Source: Sphingobacterium athyrii (GTDB taxonomy: Bacteria > Bacteroidota > Bacteroidia > Sphingobacteriales > Sphingobacteriaceae). Taken from it: a stretch of 64,000 nucleotides of DNA. The stretch covers positions 186,001 through 250,000 of the forward strand of contig NZ_QCXX01000009.1 of NCBI RefSeq assembly GCF_003071065.1. Direction: 5' to 3'. Under the pieces are notes generated by a model, which did not search any database, was not told the origin of the DNA, and worked only from the letters and a program-made list of their open reading frames with translations. Both the position numbers and the translations under genes were made by a program. Every line of letters starts with the position of its first letter. The first letter of the stretch is position 1. Shown here piece by piece: positions 62,700-64,000 of the stretch.

Positions 62700-64000
62700 A
62701 ATTAGAAAAGGTCATTATATTGTTGTTATACAAAATGTATTGGCTGTTCGTGTGAGACGAGATGTGGCTAGGTAAACAGATCGTTATACCGTAAAAAAGG
62801 AATTGTCCACACGATTTTATTCTCAGGAGTCTGAACAGTACTTAAGGCCGCTATTTCGAGCCTGGATAAAACAAAAGGATAGACGAAGGAGGATTAAGTC
62901 GATACGATTTAAATTCTTGACTATGGCTATTAGTAAACAATGCATTGGGATAGATATCTCAAAAGCGACATTCACAGCATGTCTGTGTCAGTGTTCAGAT
63001 GATGGAGAATTAGTGTTCTCCAAGACAGTGGATTTCAGTAATGATAGCAAAGGGTTCAACCAGTTTCTGCGTTGGGCCAAAGGAGTCATTGCGAAAGATG
63101 CAGCACTTGTTTTTTTGATGGAGGCTACCGGTGTGTATTATGAGAACCTTGCCCACCATCTGCATAAGATTAAGAAAAGGGTTCATGTTGTTCTTCCCAA
63201 TACGTCAAAGCACTATTTTTCGAGCCTCAATATCAAGACCAAAACGGATGCTGTTGATGCACGGATCCTGAGTCAATTCGGTGTAGAAAGGATCCATAAA
63301 GCATGGAGTCCTCCTCCACCAGTCTTATTGCAGCTGAGAAATCTGACCAGATACCATGTCCAGCTACAGGAGCAGAAAACGGCATTAGGTAACATCAAAC
63401 ATAGTAAGGACTGTTCGCATGCTATCCAGATCTTTATACTAAAAAGCAATAAAAAACTTATTTCTGAGATAGATAAGGAGATTGGCAGATGCATCGGGGA
63501 AATCAACAGGCTGGTAAAGTCAGACCTGGGGCTCCATAAAAAAATAGAGAAGCTTGCAACAATAAAGGGGATTGGAATGATCACCATGGTTACCATTCTT
63601 GCCGAAACAATGGGGTTTGAACAGTTCGGTAGCGCCAAACAACTTGTCAGCTATGCTGGATACGATGTTGTTCAGCGGGAATCTGGGACATCTGTAAAAG
63701 GAAAAACCAGGATCTCGAAAAAGGGGAACAGGTATATCAGGAATGCGCTGTATTTTCCGGCTATGGTAGCTTGTAGGCATAATTCTGTGCTAAAGGAAGC
63801 TTACACGAGAATCATCCAGAAAAAGCCGTCAAAAATGGTCGGACAGGTTGCCGTACAGAGAAAATTATTAATCTTAATGTATACACTTTGGAAAAATGAT
63901 ACCGTGTTTATAGAAAATTATAAAGTAAGTAGTCCCGATCCGAAAACCGAGACTACACTAGATAGTTCAGAAGCTGAACTTCTTTAGAATACAAAAATAC
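62700..64000 (+). mobile_element. IS110-family insertion sequence, right end outside the window
   Basis: A complete DEDD transposase gene (62923-63987) with about 220 bp of non-coding DNA before it. IS110 elements lack long terminal inverted repeats, so the left boundary cannot be placed exactly; it lies between the terminator at 62691 and the transposase start. The right end is beyond base 64000. In IS110 elements the left non-coding end can encode the bridge RNA that selects target and donor. Confidence 0.75.
62923..63987 (+). CDS. IS110-family transposase (DEDD recombinase)
   Basis: The start at 62923 gives MAISKQCIGIDISKATFTAC and 354 residues; the 40 codons upstream belong to the non-coding end of the element. 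The RuvC-like DEDD residues appear in CIGIDISKA, VFLMEATGVYY and KTKTDAVDARIL. The C-terminal part has IKGIGMITMVTILAETMGFE, SYAGYDVVQRESG and GNRYIRNALYFPAMVAC, with the serine region of the transposase_20 domain. It looks intact, so the element may be active. Confidence 0.93.
   Translation: MAISKQCIGIDISKATFTACLCQCSDDGELVFSKTVDFSNDSKGFNQFLRWAKGVIAKDAALVFLMEATGVYYENLAHHLHKIKKRVHVVLPNTSKHYFSSLNIKTKTDAVDARILSQFGVERIHKAWSPPPPVLLQLRNLTRYHVQLQEQKTALGNIKHSKDCSHAIQIFILKSNKKLISEIDKEIGRCIGEINRLVKSDLGLHKKIEKLATIKGIGMITMVTILAETMGFEQFGSAKQLVSYAGYDVVQRESGTSVKGKTRISKKGNRYIRNALYFPAMVACRHNSVLKEAYTRIIQKKPSKMVGQVAVQRKLLILMYTLWKNDTVFIENYKVSSPDPKTETTLDSSEAELL

Overview
The window looks like chromosomal DNA of a Bacteroidota species, most likely a Sphingobacteriaceae member such as Sphingobacterium. 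The reasons are three SusC/SusD-type outer-membrane pairs, promoters of the Bacteroidota type (TTG about 19-21 bp before TAnnTTTG), many lipoproteins, Crp/Fnr and AraC regulators, and low GC. The genus is inference; no rRNA or tRNA gene is present to fix it.

Layout. Bases 1-9400 are housekeeping: etfA (cut by the window edge) and etfB, a TPR protein, an NlpE-like lipoprotein, a cysteine desulfurase, lnt, a PH/SHOCT protein, rsmI, a class I aldolase and serS. Bases 9400-14900 hold the first SusC/SusD pair. Bases 15000-22800 are an accessory island with an HTH antitoxin beside a PIN toxin broken by one stop codon, an MNT-HEPN fusion, an XRE regulator facing a structured non-coding stretch with interleaved stems, a large cluster of TTCGG/CCGAA inverted repeats, a decayed thioredoxin-like pseudogene, and a three-gene cassette resembling a phage lysis module (2-TM protein, CHAP hydrolase, u-spanin-like lipoprotein). 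Bases 22800-32600 hold two further SusC/SusD pairs whose promoters, leaders and signal-peptide codons are nearly duplicated. No glycan-degrading enzymes lie beside any pair.

Bases 32900-46300 carry a phosphate-selective-type porin, a divergent PurA with a Crp/Fnr regulator, small redox and regulatory genes, an organic-peroxide operon (ohr, DUF1304, nitroreductase, ohrR), a Nudix hydrolase, AraC regulators and a TetX-like FAD monooxygenase. A lone SIR2-domain protein (46372-47253) is a candidate defence gene. Bases 47890-51078 form a second lysis-like cassette (amidase, coiled-coil membrane protein, lipoprotein with a C-terminal TM helix) next to a CI/LexA-like S24 repressor with a palindromic operator candidate, without phage structural genes.

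Bases 51684-54140 are an oxidant-repair operon: ECF sigma factor, short anti-sigma, DUF417 membrane protein and a secreted MsrA-MsrB fusion. Bases 54200-60400 hold envelope proteins, remnants and a flavin enzyme pair. At 60650-61684 is a lipoprotein that by eye matches domains 1-3 of cholesterol-dependent cytolysins but stops before domain 4; it abuts a 22-codon stub of an HD-domain phosphohydrolase. The window ends in an IS110-family element with its left non-coding end, a possible bridge-RNA locus.

The items most worth following are the cytolysin-like lipoprotein, the two lysis-like cassettes, the structured locus at 19200-19414, and the SIR2 gene.
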